From the NCBI RefSeq assembly GCF_000385565.1, contig NC_021169.1, positions 620,001 to 684,000 on the forward strand: a stretch of 64,000 nt of DNA, written 5' to 3'. Numbering within the stretch: position 1 is the stretch's first letter; each line of letters begins with the position of its first letter. Of this stretch, positions 9,201-17,716 are shown piece after piece. The position numbers and the translations under genes are program-made. Below the pieces are notes generated by a model. The model was not told the DNA's origin, searched no databases, and was given only the letters and a program-made list of their open reading frames with translations. This DNA is from Archaeoglobus sulfaticallidus PM70-1. GTDB lineage: Archaea; Halobacteriota; Archaeoglobi; Archaeoglobales; Archaeoglobaceae.

Positions 9201-9785
9201 TATAACAATTTTGCATCTTTAATAAATAAAGGTTTTGTTCTTTTTCTTTTTGACTATATATTCAAGTTTTTAGAAGTTTGGATTTTACACCCTCCGATAT
9301 TTTTACAGATCTCTCACGCATGAAATTTATTTAGTGATTTATCAATATGTTTTCGTACGGATTTTTATTCATTTTGTAATACACAGTCATATTTTTTCAT
9401 AGGATCATAAATATTTTTACTTAATTTATATATTTGTTTAATGCTCTGTGAACTTATATTATATAGTTTCACCTACAGAATTGTCTGTTCATTTTCCGTG
9501 ACAACTAACATTTGCTGCGTAACTCAACTCGGAGATCAGCTCTGGGTTATTCCCCATATAAATAACATCATTCCCAACATCAATGACATCTACTTCGGTT
9601 TAATCGGATACGAATTATCCATGCGATAGCCACTTTCTCTGGATCATCAAACCTTGATTCAATCATTCTTAAATCGACAATATCTTAGTCCGATAGATTT
9701 GATGTATCCAGCGCGGAGCAGCCAATAACAGCGTAATAACCTTCGATTTGCGTCACAAGGGAAAACACACTCAACTCAGAAATCA
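9201..9785. other. AT-rich gene-free interval of about 600 bp
   Basis: Apart from the promoter of the regulator at its left end and that of the DUF2202 gene at its right end, I see no convincing gene. A 62-codon frame at 9441-9629 has poor codon use, no Shine-Dalgarno site and low-complexity, Ile/Asn-rich content. I found no tRNA fold, tandem repeat or insertion-sequence end. Composition is more A+T-rich than in neighbouring genes. Confidence 0.5.
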
Positions 9786-9789
9786 GAAA

Positions 9790-9820
9790 GCTTTAAATTT
9801 GAAGAAATACTATAATTTCT
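9790..9820 (+). promoter_or_regulatory. Promoter with inverted repeat before the DUF2202 gene
   Basis: A TATA-like box (GCTTTAAATTT, about 9790-9800) is followed at 9803-9820 by AGAAAT-ACTATA-ATTTCT, a 6-bp inverted repeat around a 6-bp spacer that would overlap the transcription start. A Shine-Dalgarno-like GGTGAT follows at 9838-9843. Confidence 0.45.
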
Positions 9821-9847
9821 ATAGGATAAAGGATTATGGTGATAAAA

Positions 9848-10624
9848 ATGAAGAAGTTTGGAAAAAACATCTGGATCGGGCTAATCTTAATCGGCATGGT
9901 TCTTGTATTAACAAGCGGATGCGTTCAGAAAACTCAGGAGACTGCACCTGCTGAAACTCAGACACCAACACCGGTTCAAACAGGCATGGGTAATGGAATT
10001 GGGGTTGGTCATGGAGTAGGACAAGGGCAGGGCGCTGGACAGCACGGGAACAGTGGCATGGGAAACGGTAACATGGGTAGCATGGGCAGTACAATAATGG
10101 CAAATGTTGAAACCCTTCCACGGCAGAACCTCAGCCAGGATGAAATCGATGGAATAATGTACATGCGTGAGGAGGAGAAACTGGCGAGGGATGTCTATCT
10201 GGCTCTCTATGACAAGTGGGGACTTCAGATCTTCAGCAACATTGCCAGAAGCGAGCAAATGCACATGGATGCCGTGTTAGCCCTAATCAAAAAGTACAAC
10301 CTGACAGATCCGGCTAAGGATGTGGGTGAGTTCACCAATCCACATCTGCAGGAGCTTTACGACAACCTTGTGGAGCAGGGAAGCAAGTCAGAGGTTGATG
10401 CCCTGAAGGTTGGTGCCTTAATTGAAGAAGTTGACATAAAAGACCTCAAGGACTGGCTTGCAAAGAACGACAATGAGGATATCGAACTCGTCTATGATAA
10501 CCTCATGAGAGGTTCTGAGAATCATCTGAGGGCTTTCACATCAGTTCTCAAGAACTATGGTGTCACCTACGAACCACAGGTGATAAGCGAGGATGAGTAT
10601 CAGGAGATAATAAATGCGAGATAA
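9848..10624 (+). CDS. Secreted DUF2202 ferritin-like lipoprotein
   Basis: About 258 residues. The N-terminus is a lipoprotein signal: basic MKKFGKN, a hydrophobic core, then LTSGC with Cys near residue 23. A Thr/Pro stretch and a Gly/Met/His/Asn-rich linker (about 45-83) follow. The C-terminal 160 residues are a DUF2202 domain, a four-helix ferritin-like fold: DEIDGIMYMREEEKLARDVY gives the Glu pair, SEQMHMD the E-x-x-H of the next helix, and GSENHLRAF the last E-x-x-H. Metal binding is inferred from that family. The ATG at 9848 is preferred over 9836 because GGTGAT lies 4-5 bp before it. The gene appears monocistronic. Confidence 0.85.
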   Translation: MKKFGKNIWIGLILIGMVLVLTSGCVQKTQETAPAETQTPTPVQTGMGNGIGVGHGVGQGQGAGQHGNSGMGNGNMGSMGSTIMANVETLPRQNLSQDEIDGIMYMREEEKLARDVYLALYDKWGLQIFSNIARSEQMHMDAVLALIKKYNLTDPAKDVGEFTNPHLQELYDNLVEQGSKSEVDALKVGALIEEVDIKDLKDWLAKNDNEDIELVYDNLMRGSENHLRAFTSVLKNYGVTYEPQVISEDEYQEIINAR

Positions 10625-10688
10625 AGTCAAAATAAAGCTTAATTTTTCTTTCTATTTTAAAGCAATTTAAAAGCAAAAGATCAAAAGC

Positions 10689-11468
10689 TCAAAATCCAAG
10701 TACATCATCCATTGTATATATTCCCGGTTTCTCAACCCTGCTTATCCACTTCGCCGCCTGAATAGCTCCGGATGCGAATGCCTGCCTGCTCAATGCTCTA
10801 TGGGTTATCTCAATTCTTTCACCATTGCCGAAATAGAACACCGTATGCTCACCAACCACATCTCCGCCTCTTATCCCAAAAATACCTATTTCCTCTCCTC
10901 TCGGACTCAATCCACTTCTTTCGAACTTTAATTCCCTTTTTATTCCTTTTTTCTCCAGAATGTCTTTTATCAGTCTTCCCGCTTTCAGAGCGGTTCCGCT
11001 CGGAGAATCCTTTTTAAACCTGTGGTGGATCTCGACTATTTCTATATCGTAGCTGGATAGATAAGGTGTTGCGAATTCGAGGATCTTCCAGAAGATGTTC
11101 ACCCCAATGCTGAAGTTCGGAGATATAACTGCAGGAACGGATATAACGCTCTCGATCTCATGCCACTGTTCTTCGTCAAATCCTGTAGTTCCAACAACAA
11201 GCTTAACTCCTTTCTCACAGGCTTTTTTTATGTTCTTAATCGAAGAGTCTGCCACAGTGAAATCTATCAGAACATCTGCATTTAGCTCATCGATATTGTC
11301 TGAAATAATCACACCGGTTTTACCAACTCCTGCAACCTCTCCTGCATCTTCACCAACTCTCTGAACATCGAAAGCCTGAACAAGCTTGAGCTCTGGATCG
11401 CTCACGGTATTTGCTACCAGCAGCTTGCCCATTCTTCCAGCTGAACCAGCAATTGCTATCGAGATCAT
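10689..11468 (-). CDS. dapB: 4-hydroxy-tetrahydrodipicolinate reductase
   Basis: The 259-residue enzyme reduces hydroxytetrahydrodipicolinate with NAD(P)H in lysine biosynthesis. It shows the N-terminal Rossmann motif IAGSAGRMGK (6-15), the substrate motif VEIHHRFKKDSPSGTAL (near 145-161) with the catalytic His-His and Lys, and GGDVVGEHTV (about 200-209). The start overlaps the end of dapA by 4 bp (ATGA), so the two are translationally coupled. Confidence 0.95.
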   Translation of the reverse strand: MISIAIAGSAGRMGKLLVANTVSDPELKLVQAFDVQRVGEDAGEVAGVGKTGVIISDNIDELNADVLIDFTVADSSIKNIKKACEKGVKLVVGTTGFDEEQWHEIESVISVPAVISPNFSIGVNIFWKILEFATPYLSSYDIEIVEIHHRFKKDSPSGTALKAGRLIKDILEKKGIKRELKFERSGLSPRGEEIGIFGIRGGDVVGEHTVFYFGNGERIEITHRALSRQAFASGAIQAAKWISRVEKPGIYTMDDVLGF

Positions 11469-12334
11469 AACAAATCGAGGGATTTCAAAACAGCCTTCAG
11501 CTTCTCGGTCTTCTCCTCATTCAGTTCTACGAGAGGCAATCTGGGCTTTCCTGCGGCCAATCCCATAAGGTTCAATGCCTTCTTGACAGGTATTGGATTC
11601 GTGTCGATAAACAGAGCGTTGAACAATGGAGTTAGCCTGTGGTGGAGCTCCCTTGCAGCGGTCATATCCCCCTCAACGAACTTATTGTACATCTCCTTCA
11701 TAAGATGCGGGGCTACATTCGCAGCAACGCTGATAACTCCTGTTCCCCCGAGGCACAGGACTGGCAGCGTGAGAAAATCGTCTCCTGACAGCACGGTAAT
11801 CTCTGGAACGGTTCTTATTATGTCTGAAATCTGCTTCAGATTCCCGCTTGCCTCCTTTATGGCTGCAACATTCTCGATTTCTGCGAGCCTCTTCACGACA
11901 TCTGGCGTTAAGTTTATGCCGGTCCTTGATGGAACATTGTAAACTATTATCGGGATCGAAAGCTCGTCGCTCAAAGCCTTGTAATGCAAATAGAGTCCAT
12001 CAGGATTGGGCTTGTTGTAGTAGGGTGTTACAAACATTGCTGCATCCGCGCCAGCCTTCTCAACTTCCTTCCCGATATAAAGGGCTTCTCTTGTTGAGTT
12101 GGATCCCGCTCCTCCTATCACCGGCACCTTTGAAACCTCGCAGACATATCTGACAACCTCTATATGCTCCTCGTAGCTGAGTGTCGCAGCCTCACCGGTC
12201 GTGCCAGCAGGAACGACAGCATCGACATGCTTTTCCAGATACTCTAAGTTTCTGTCGATTCCCTTGAAATCTACGCTCAGGTCTTCCTTGAAAGGGGTTA
12301 TAAGGGCTGGAATAACACCCTTAAACTCATGCAT
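11465..12334 (-). CDS. dapA: 4-hydroxy-tetrahydrodipicolinate synthase
   Basis: The 289-residue class I aldolase condenses pyruvate with aspartate semialdehyde, the first committed step to lysine/diaminopimelate. [17 protein letters not shown] (about 41-57) holds the pyruvate-binding Thr-Thr; Tyr in [11 protein letters not shown] (near 133) and the Schiff-base Lys in [11 protein letters not shown] (near 162) are in the expected places. Its start overlaps the 3' end of rps17e by 8 bp and its end overlaps dapB by 4 bp, so the three genes form a tight operon. Confidence 0.95.
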   Translation of the reverse strand: MHEFKGVIPALITPFKEDLSVDFKGIDRNLEYLEKHVDAVVPAGTTGEAATLSYEEHIEVVRYVCEVSKVPVIGGAGSNSTREALYIGKEVEKAGADAAMFVTPYYNKPNPDGLYLHYKALSDELSIPIIVYNVPSRTGINLTPDVVKRLAEIENVAAIKEASGNLKQISDIIRTVPEITVLSGDDFLTLPVLCLGGTGVISVAANVAPHLMKEMYNKFVEGDMTAARELHHRLTPLFNALFIDTNPIPVKKALNLMGLAAGKPRLPLVELNEEKTEKLKAVLKSLDLL

Positions 12335-12533
12335 TTAGATAACCCCTTCTGACCCTTCTCGTTATATATCCAGCAACCCTATTTCTGACAGTCTTGCTCT
12401 TTATATCGGCATATTCTGCAACGAGCTTCTTGTTTTCCTCAAAACTCTCCGTAAACATGTCCGGATATCTCTTTAACAGCTCAAGAGCGATAACCTTGAT
12501 GTACGCAGGCTTTACCGTTCCCATCATCAACAC
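12327..12533 (-). CDS. rps17e: Small-subunit ribosomal protein eS17
   Basis: The 68-residue frame starts at a Met cluster ([20 protein letters not shown]); the ATG before Gly-Thr-Val is the usual start. [20 protein letters not shown] near the C-terminus is the eS17 signature. This protein occurs in archaea and eukaryotes, not bacteria. It heads the dapA-dapB operon with an 8-bp overlap. Confidence 0.93.
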   Translation of the reverse strand: MLMMGTVKPAYIKVIALELLKRYPDMFTESFEENKKLVAEYADIKSKTVRNRVAGYITRRVRRGYLNA

Positions 12534-12658
12534 CTCTTCAAAGCAATTGATAATTCTTTATTTAAGTTTTGCGTGGAGGTTATGAATTACATCCTCTGCC
12601 ACGCACTCAGACAAGGATATTCCCAAATTTTTTATCCCTTCGGTTTGATACTGTCAGT

Positions 12659-13018
12659 ATGGAGATAAAGAGGGAGTTGCTTGAGCTGATGCTTGCAGTG
12701 GCGAAAGAGAATCATCCAAATGAGATTGTTGCACTGATCACAGGGAGAAAAGGGATTGGAGAAGAGTTGATCTTCCTGCCCTTTGAAAGCGGTGAGACGA
12801 TGGCCATAATCCATACCGATATGCTCCCGCTCGGGATGAAGATTCTTGGAAGCTTTCACAGCCACCCAAGGCCAATTCTGGAGCCATCTCAGGCGGATCT
12901 CAGCATGTTCTCGAGGATCGGAAAGTTCCACATAATCGTAGCATACCCCTATGATAAAAAATCATGGAGGTGCTTCGACAGGTATGGAAATGAAATTGAG
13001 GTGAAAATCCTGGATTGA
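12659..13018 (+). CDS. JAMM/MPN+ metalloprotease
   Basis: Starting at ATG 12659 gives 119 residues; the frame is open further upstream, but that part is not protein-like. The JAMM zinc motif is complete: Glu22 (NEIVALITG), His67 and His69 (SFHSHP), then Ser77 and Asp80 (PSQADLSMF). The size and motif match AfJAMM, the Archaeoglobus homologue of the Rpn11/CSN5 deubiquitinase catalytic fold. Such enzymes may remove ubiquitin-like SAMP proteins. A T-rich stretch (AAATTTTTTATCC, about 12625-12637) about 25-30 bp upstream could be the promoter. Confidence 0.9.
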   Translation: MEIKRELLELMLAVAKENHPNEIVALITGRKGIGEELIFLPFESGETMAIIHTDMLPLGMKILGSFHSHPRPILEPSQADLSMFSRIGKFHIIVAYPYDKKSWRCFDRYGNEIEVKILD

Positions 13019-13053
13019 ATGTTGAATTTATTGGATAGGGAATCAACTCAGGA

Positions 13054-13605
13054 TCACATCAAGCCCAGAGCAGATAGTTCATCCGCGATCTTTTCAACAG
13101 CAAGCCTTGCATCTTCTGGACCCTTTCCACCGGTAACTACCATCTTGCCCGAACCGAAAATCAACACAACGACTCTTGGCTTGTTGAGCCTGTAAACAAG
13201 TCCCGGAAACTGCTCTGGCTCATACTCAATGTTCTCAAGTCCAAGTCCAATGGCGATGGCGTTTAGGTTCAAGTCAACACCCAGATCTGCTGAAGCGACA
13301 ATATTCTGAACCTTAACTTCTGGCTCGAGTATCACATCGATACCGAGCTTGCTTATTATCTTGACCACCTGTCTTACAGCTCTATTGGCATCCTCAACAC
13401 TCTTCGATCCTGTGCAAACTACCTTACCACTCCTAAAAATCAGAGCTGCGGCTTTAGGATCTTTTGTTCTGAGTACAAGCCCTGGAAACTGCTTTGGCTT
13501 GTATTCTGCATCCTTAATCTCCCGTGCTATCTTATTCAGGTCTATATTCTCACCAATCTGAGTGGATGCAACAACATTCTCTATCTTTATTTTGTAATCT
13601 TTCAT
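13054..13605 (-). CDS. tbp: TATA-box binding protein
   Basis: From ATG 13605 the protein is 183 residues, the normal archaeal size; an upstream extension to 13668 runs through the promoter and is not real. Two imperfect direct repeats of about 90 residues form the DNA-binding saddle, each with the core I-x-N-V/I-V-A-S and K-Q/P-x-Q-F-P-G-L-V. The highly acidic tail of some archaeal TBPs is lacking. A Shine-Dalgarno site (GGGGGA) lies 6 bp before the ATG. The gene is divergent from the DUF1405 gene, with both TATA boxes in the 61-bp gap. Confidence 0.96.
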   Translation of the reverse strand: MKDYKIKIENVVASTQIGENIDLNKIAREIKDAEYKPKQFPGLVLRTKDPKAAALIFRSGKVVCTGSKSVEDANRAVRQVVKIISKLGIDVILEPEVKVQNIVASADLGVDLNLNAIAIGLGLENIEYEPEQFPGLVYRLNKPRVVVLIFGSGKMVVTGGKGPEDARLAVEKIADELSALGLM

Positions 13606-13627
13606 TTCAATTCCCCCACATAGGGCA

Positions 13628-13647
13628 TTATATAAACTATATAAATA
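13628..13647. promoter_or_regulatory. Shared divergent TATA region of tbp and DUF1405 gene
   Basis: The stretch TTATATAAACTATATAAATA contains two TATA elements readable on either strand. The element at 13638-13647 is about 25 bp before the DUF1405 ATG (13667); read on the minus strand the same element gives a 12-nt tbp leader. Confidence 0.6.
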
Positions 13648-13666
13648 CCTTTGCTTATTCACAACC

Positions 13667-14275
13667 ATGGTTGTTCAAAAAATTCGAAAGATGCGAGAGA
13701 TACAAGAGATGCTGTACAGCAGGAAACTCATGCTCTTCATCGTAATTGCCAACTTGATGGGTGCGGTTTATGGATATTATTACTACAGATATCAGCTAAT
13801 GGCAAGTCCCGAGTACTTCTGGATTTTGATCACGGACTGCCCGAATGCGAGCCTGTTCATAGCTGTGGCTGTAACTTTAATACTGATTGGCAGGAAGAGT
13901 GATGACTTTTCTTTCTTCTCTTCAGCGAATCTGTTCAAGTATGGGTTATGGACGATGAGCGTTCTGATATATCATAAAGCATACTTTTTCTCAGGAGGAA
14001 GGTATATCCTCTATTCGTTTATTTTTGTAACTCACTTCCTGCTCTTTGTTGAATCATTCTGGTTGATAAGCTTGGCTGAGAATGTGAGCAGGAAAGGCCT
14101 GATGCTGACTGTTCTGTGGATGGTCCTGAACGATTTCTCGGATTACATTCTGAATACCCATCCATACATTCCTGAGAGTGGTATCGAACTGGTGGCAGCA
14201 TATACGGTTATTCTTTCAGCTGTCAGCATTCTGTTGATGAAGCGTTTTGTTGGTCGGGCTTTTTTGCATCCCTAA
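13667..14275 (+). CDS. DUF1405 membrane protein
   Basis: The 202-residue protein has about six hydrophobic segments. [13 protein letters not shown] (33-45) is the DUF1405 signature, G-x-x-Y-G-x-x-x-Y-x-x-Q-L. The family occurs in Gram-positive bacteria and archaea, with unknown function. The ATG at 13667 lies about 25 bp after a TATA element, so the mRNA is probably leaderless. The last 60 bp overlap the convergent acyltransferase gene. Confidence 0.8.
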   Translation: MVVQKIRKMREIQEMLYSRKLMLFIVIANLMGAVYGYYYYRYQLMASPEYFWILITDCPNASLFIAVAVTLILIGRKSDDFSFFSSANLFKYGLWTMSVLIYHKAYFFSGGRYILYSFIFVTHFLLFVESFWLISLAENVSRKGLMLTVLWMVLNDFSDYILNTHPYIPESGIELVAAYTVILSAVSILLMKRFVGRAFLHP

Positions 14276-14764
14276 CTTTTTTATAACTCTTGCCGGGACA
14301 CCTCCTGCGAGTACATTTGGTGGGATGTCTGAGTTAACGAGGCTGTGAGCTGAGATTATTGAATTATCTCCGATCTCAACTCCAGGAAGAATTGTGCAGT
14401 TAGCTCCTATCGTGACATTCTTTCCTATCCTGACTTCTCCAACTCTCAGCTCGTCAATAAGAAATTCGTGGGCGAGTATGACTGTGTTGAAACCGATTAT
14501 CGAGTTATTTCCTATCTCGATTAGCTCTGGGAAAAATATGTCCAGAGTGGACTCAAGACCGAAGGATACATTATTTCCAAGCTTTACACCAATCCTTCTC
14601 AAAAGCCAGCATTTCAGTGATAGAGATGGAAGGATTCTGCAAATTGCGATTATGATGTAGTTTAACGCCACGATAAGGGGATTCTTGGCTTTCGTCCAGT
14701 ATCTGAGGGAGTTTTTATCGCTGCATTTTATGAGCGTTCTTGTTTTTCTCTGAGCCATGGGCAT
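14216..14764 (-). CDS. Left-handed beta-helix acyltransferase (hexapeptide repeats)
   Basis: From ATG 14764 (AGGA 6 bp upstream) the protein is 182 residues. An N-terminal amphipathic/hydrophobic segment (NPLIVALNYIIIAICRILP) precedes hexapeptide repeats from about residue 68 to 160, with a typical gap before VRIGKNVTIGANCTILPGVE and the C-terminal [15 protein letters not shown]. These features define the LacA/NodL/WbbJ-type acetyltransferases. The acceptor (a sugar or lipid) is unknown. The C-terminal tail is encoded antisense to the DUF1405 gene. Confidence 0.8.
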   Translation of the reverse strand: MPMAQRKTRTLIKCSDKNSLRYWTKAKNPLIVALNYIIIAICRILPSLSLKCWLLRRIGVKLGNNVSFGLESTLDIFFPELIEIGNNSIIGFNTVILAHEFLIDELRVGEVRIGKNVTIGANCTILPGVEIGDNSIISAHSLVNSDIPPNVLAGGVPARVIKKLGMQKSPTNKTLHQQNADS

Positions 14765-15014
14765 TCTTGTTCCTGTTTTTAAAGAAGTTTTTCGGTGGCA
14801 GGGTGTCAAGCAAGGGATGGAAAGGGATGGATTTCGGCAACCTTTAAAGGGTGCTGAAGAAAATTGAGATTGAGCTTTAAGGTGTGCAAGGTGATTGAAT
14901 TTTGGTAAGCTGTAGGTTGTTACTGAAAAGGTCTCGCTTTTGCTTTGATATGTCAAGATCCATCGACGTTTCAGCCATCAATACTCTAAAAGCTCTCAAA
15001 AACAGTCAAAACCC

Positions 15015-15929
15015 TCAATCCCTGAAAGGCACATCAACTTCCATAAAATCATGTGCAACTACAACATCATCAAAAATCTCTCTGGCTTCTTCAAGCAGGG
15101 GTGATTGATCCTTTGAGTATCTTGCACTTATATGTGTCAGAATCAGCATTTTAACATTCGCTTTAGATGCAATTTCAGCACACTCCTTTGCGGTAGAGTG
15201 CTTCGTCTCGATCGCCCACTCCATTAAATCGCTGGTGAAGGAGGCATCGTGTATAAGCAAATCAGCATTTCTGGAGATCTCGAGCGTGGTCTCGCAGGGC
15301 CTTGTATCTCCGCTATAGATGATCTTTCGCCCCGGTCTGGGTTTTCCAAGTACCATATCTGGAGTTATAAGCTTACCATCTACTTCAACGCTCTCCCCTC
15401 TCGCCAGCTTTGAATACAGTGGCCCTGGAGGAATTCCAAGCTCTTCAGCCTTCTTTCGATTAAACTTCCCCCTCCGGTCGTTCTCTATAAACGCATATCC
15501 ATAGCTCTCAACGATGTGATCAGTTCTGAAAGCCACAACTCTGAACCCATCGAACTCGAAGACAGAATTGTCTTTCACATCCTTTACCTCTATTTCATAT
15601 TCTATGTTATTGTAGCCGAACATCTCGAATAGTTTCCTGAGAAAAATCGCATTGGGGGAGTGTATTGTCAGTTTATCCTTTCTGTCGTTGAGCGATAGGG
15701 TCTCTATTAACCCAAAGATCCCGGCGAAATGGTCTGTGTGGAGATGGGTTATGAATATGTTGTTCAGCCTCCTGAATCCAGTCTTTGCTATCATCATCTG
15801 CCTTTGCGTACCCTCTCCACAGTCAAAGAGTACTTTCTCGCCATTGTAATTTATCAGAATGGACGAGGGATTTCTATCCACACTCGGAATCGTACCAGAA
15901 GTTCCGAGAAAAACGACCTTGAGAAACAT
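15015..15929 (-). CDS. rnz: Ribonuclease Z (tRNA 3' endonuclease)
   Basis: The 304-residue metallo-beta-lactamase-fold enzyme removes the 3' trailer of tRNA precursors. It has the zinc motif H-L-H-T-D-H at 62-67 (FITHLHTDHFAG), the exosite-region PPGPLYSKLARGE (about 166-178), YSGDTRP with the bridging Asp, and a C-terminal TH-S-AR (LTHISARYS). The tRNAs in this window do not encode CCA, so 3' cleavage followed by CCA addition is needed. It follows rps10 after 47 bp on the same strand. Confidence 0.95.
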   Translation of the reverse strand: MFLKVVFLGTSGTIPSVDRNPSSILINYNGEKVLFDCGEGTQRQMMIAKTGFRRLNNIFITHLHTDHFAGIFGLIETLSLNDRKDKLTIHSPNAIFLRKLFEMFGYNNIEYEIEVKDVKDNSVFEFDGFRVVAFRTDHIVESYGYAFIENDRRGKFNRKKAEELGIPPGPLYSKLARGESVEVDGKLITPDMVLGKPRPGRKIIYSGDTRPCETTLEISRNADLLIHDASFTSDLMEWAIETKHSTAKECAEIASKANVKMLILTHISARYSKDQSPLLEEAREIFDDVVVAHDFMEVDVPFRD

Positions 15930-15976
15930 AACTTTGCTTTAATTGCTTTAACTGTCCAGTACTTTAAAAAAGAAAA

Positions 15977-16297
15977 TCAGGTTTCGAGAACAATCTCGAT
16001 ATTAACATCCTTTGGAACCTGTATCCTCATTATTTGCCTCAAAGCTCTCTCATCCGCTGCGATGTCTATAAGCCTTTTGTGAATCCTCATTTCCCAGTGG
16101 TCGTAGGTCTCTGAACCCTCGCCGTCAGGAGCCTTTCTGACGGGAACCACCAACCTCTTGGTTGGTAGCGGCACAGGCCCACTAATTTCAACCCCTGTTT
16201 TTCCTGCGATCTCCTTGATCTGGTTGCATATTCTGTCGAGATCACTTGGATTGAGTCCTGAAAGCCTTATCCTTGCCTTGTATCCCTTAATTGCCAT
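15977..16297 (-). CDS. rps10: Small-subunit ribosomal protein uS10
   Basis: At 106 residues it is near the archaeal norm of 102. [20 protein letters not shown] is the loop that inserts into the 30S head, and the C-terminal [19 protein letters not shown] is typical. It lies 31 bp downstream of EF-1alpha, the usual archaeal order, and is probably co-transcribed with it. Confidence 0.96.
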   Translation of the reverse strand: MAIKGYKARIRLSGLNPSDLDRICNQIKEIAGKTGVEISGPVPLPTKRLVVPVRKAPDGEGSETYDHWEMRIHKRLIDIAADERALRQIMRIQVPKDVNIEIVLET

Positions 16298-16328
16298 AAG
16301 AGACCCTCAAAAAAAGAAATATAGAAAA

Positions 16329-17600
16329 TTAGACCTTCTCAGTCAGATCGAGAACCATTCCAGCAGCAACGGTCTGACCCATGTCTCTGATGGCAAATCT
16401 GCCGAGCGGTGGAATCTCCTTGACCTTCTCGATGACCATTGGTCTTGTTGGCTCAAGCTTGACTATTGCTGCATCACCAGTCTTGAGGTACTGTGGGTAC
16501 TCTTCCTTGGCCTGACCGGTCCTTGGATCGATCTTCTTCTGCAACTCTACAAACCTGCATGCTACCTGTGCTGTGTGGGCGTGAACAACCGGTGTGTAAC
16601 CAACTGTAATTGCTGTTGGGTGCTGAAGGACAACAATCTGTGCGGTGAAGTCCTTGACGACTGTTGGTGGGTTGTCAACATGTCCGCAGACATCTCCTCT
16701 CCTGATCTCGTTCTTGCTAACACCCCTGACATTGAAACCGATGTTATCTCCTGGCTCGGCCTGTGGGATCGGTTCGTGGTGCATCTCAATGCTCTTTACC
16801 TCTCCTTTCGAGCCACCGGGCTGGAATATGACCTTATCACCGACCTTCAGAATACCTGTCTCGACTCTGCCTACTGGAACCGTACCGACACCGCTTATTG
16901 AGTAAACATCCTGAATCGGGATTCTCAATGGCTTGTCAACTGGCTTCTCTGGGGCCTTGAGGGCGTTGAACGCCTCGAAGATTGTTGGACCGTTGTACCA
17001 AGGAGTCTTATCGGACTTCTTTAGGACATTGTCTCCGTTGTATGCGGATGTTGGGATCATTGGAACCTCATCTGGCTTGTAACCTACCATCCTTATGAGC
17101 TTTGAGACCTGCTCCTTAACCTCTTCAAACCTCTTCTGATCGTAGTTTACCTTGTCCATCTTGTTTATCGCAACGATGAGCTGGTTTATACCGAGCGTTC
17201 TTGAAAGGAACACATGCTCCTTCGTCTGAGCCTGTACACCATCGTTGGCATCCACAACGAGAATAGCTGCATCAGCCTGTGAGGCTCCTGTGATCATGTT
17301 TTTGATGAAGTCTCTATGCCCTGGACAATCGACGATTGTGATGTAGTACTTATCCGTCTCGAACTTTCTGTGAGCGACATCGATTGTGATACCTCTCTCC
17401 CTCTCTTCCTTGAGCCTGTCCATGACCCAAGCGAACTCGAATGTAGCCTTACCCTTCTCCTGTGCCTCTTTCCTGTACTTCTCTATAATGTGCTCCGGAA
17501 TCTCTCCCGCCTCATAAAGCAATCTGCCAATTAATGTGCTCTTTCCATGGTCAACATGCCCGATCATGGCAATATTGATGTGTTCTTTCTCCTTCGCCAT
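16329..17600 (-). CDS. tuf: Translation elongation factor EF-1alpha (aEF1A)
   Basis: The 423-residue GTPase delivers aminoacyl-tRNA to the ribosome. G1 is GHVDHGKST (14-22), G3 is DCPGH (near 91-95) and G4 is NKMD (near 146-149); switch I has [11 protein letters not shown]. Domains II and III follow at about 225-423. It has its own strong TATA box about 70 bp upstream and a GGAGGAGG Shine-Dalgarno site, which suits high, separate expression from the RNA polymerase/EF-2 genes before it. Confidence 0.98.
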   Translation of the reverse strand: MAKEKEHINIAMIGHVDHGKSTLIGRLLYEAGEIPEHIIEKYRKEAQEKGKATFEFAWVMDRLKEERERGITIDVAHRKFETDKYYITIVDCPGHRDFIKNMITGASQADAAILVVDANDGVQAQTKEHVFLSRTLGINQLIVAINKMDKVNYDQKRFEEVKEQVSKLIRMVGYKPDEVPMIPTSAYNGDNVLKKSDKTPWYNGPTIFEAFNALKAPEKPVDKPLRIPIQDVYSISGVGTVPVGRVETGILKVGDKVIFQPGGSKGEVKSIEMHHEPIPQAEPGDNIGFNVRGVSKNEIRRGDVCGHVDNPPTVVKDFTAQIVVLQHPTAITVGYTPVVHAHTAQVACRFVELQKKIDPRTGQAKEEYPQYLKTGDAAIVKLEPTRPMVIEKVKEIPPLGRFAIRDMGQTVAAGMVLDLTEKV

Positions 17601-17667
17601 AGTACCATCCTCCTCCTAAATTCTTTACAAATCTTCTCCCTATCTTTTCCAATCGGTTTCGATAACA

Positions 17668-17684
17668 GGATATATAAAACTTTC
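17668..17684 (-). promoter_or_regulatory. Promoter of tuf-rps10
   Basis: On the minus strand GAAAGTTTTATATATCC combines a purine-rich BRE-like element with a TATA box in the 116-bp gap between fusA and tuf. Initiation about 25 bp downstream would give a leader of about 45 nt containing GGAGGAGG. Confidence 0.65.
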
Positions 17685-17716
17685 ACTACCCTTCTAATCA
17701 CGCACGATAAAAAAGG

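Noticed and set aside
9441-9629. 62-codon frame in the AT-rich interval
   Set aside because: No Shine-Dalgarno site, low-complexity composition and no recognisable motif.
12569-12658. 30-residue N-terminal extension of the JAMM protease
   Set aside because: The extension is not protein-like, and the ATG at 12659 begins exactly where the family begins.
13606-13668. 21-residue N-terminal extension of TBP
   Set aside because: It would run through the TATA elements, and the ATG at 13605 has a Shine-Dalgarno site and gives the normal TBP length.
14765-14956. 64-residue N-terminal extension of the acyltransferase
   Set aside because: Its composition is not like the rest of the protein; ATG 14764 has AGGA at the right distance and starts a normal-length enzyme.
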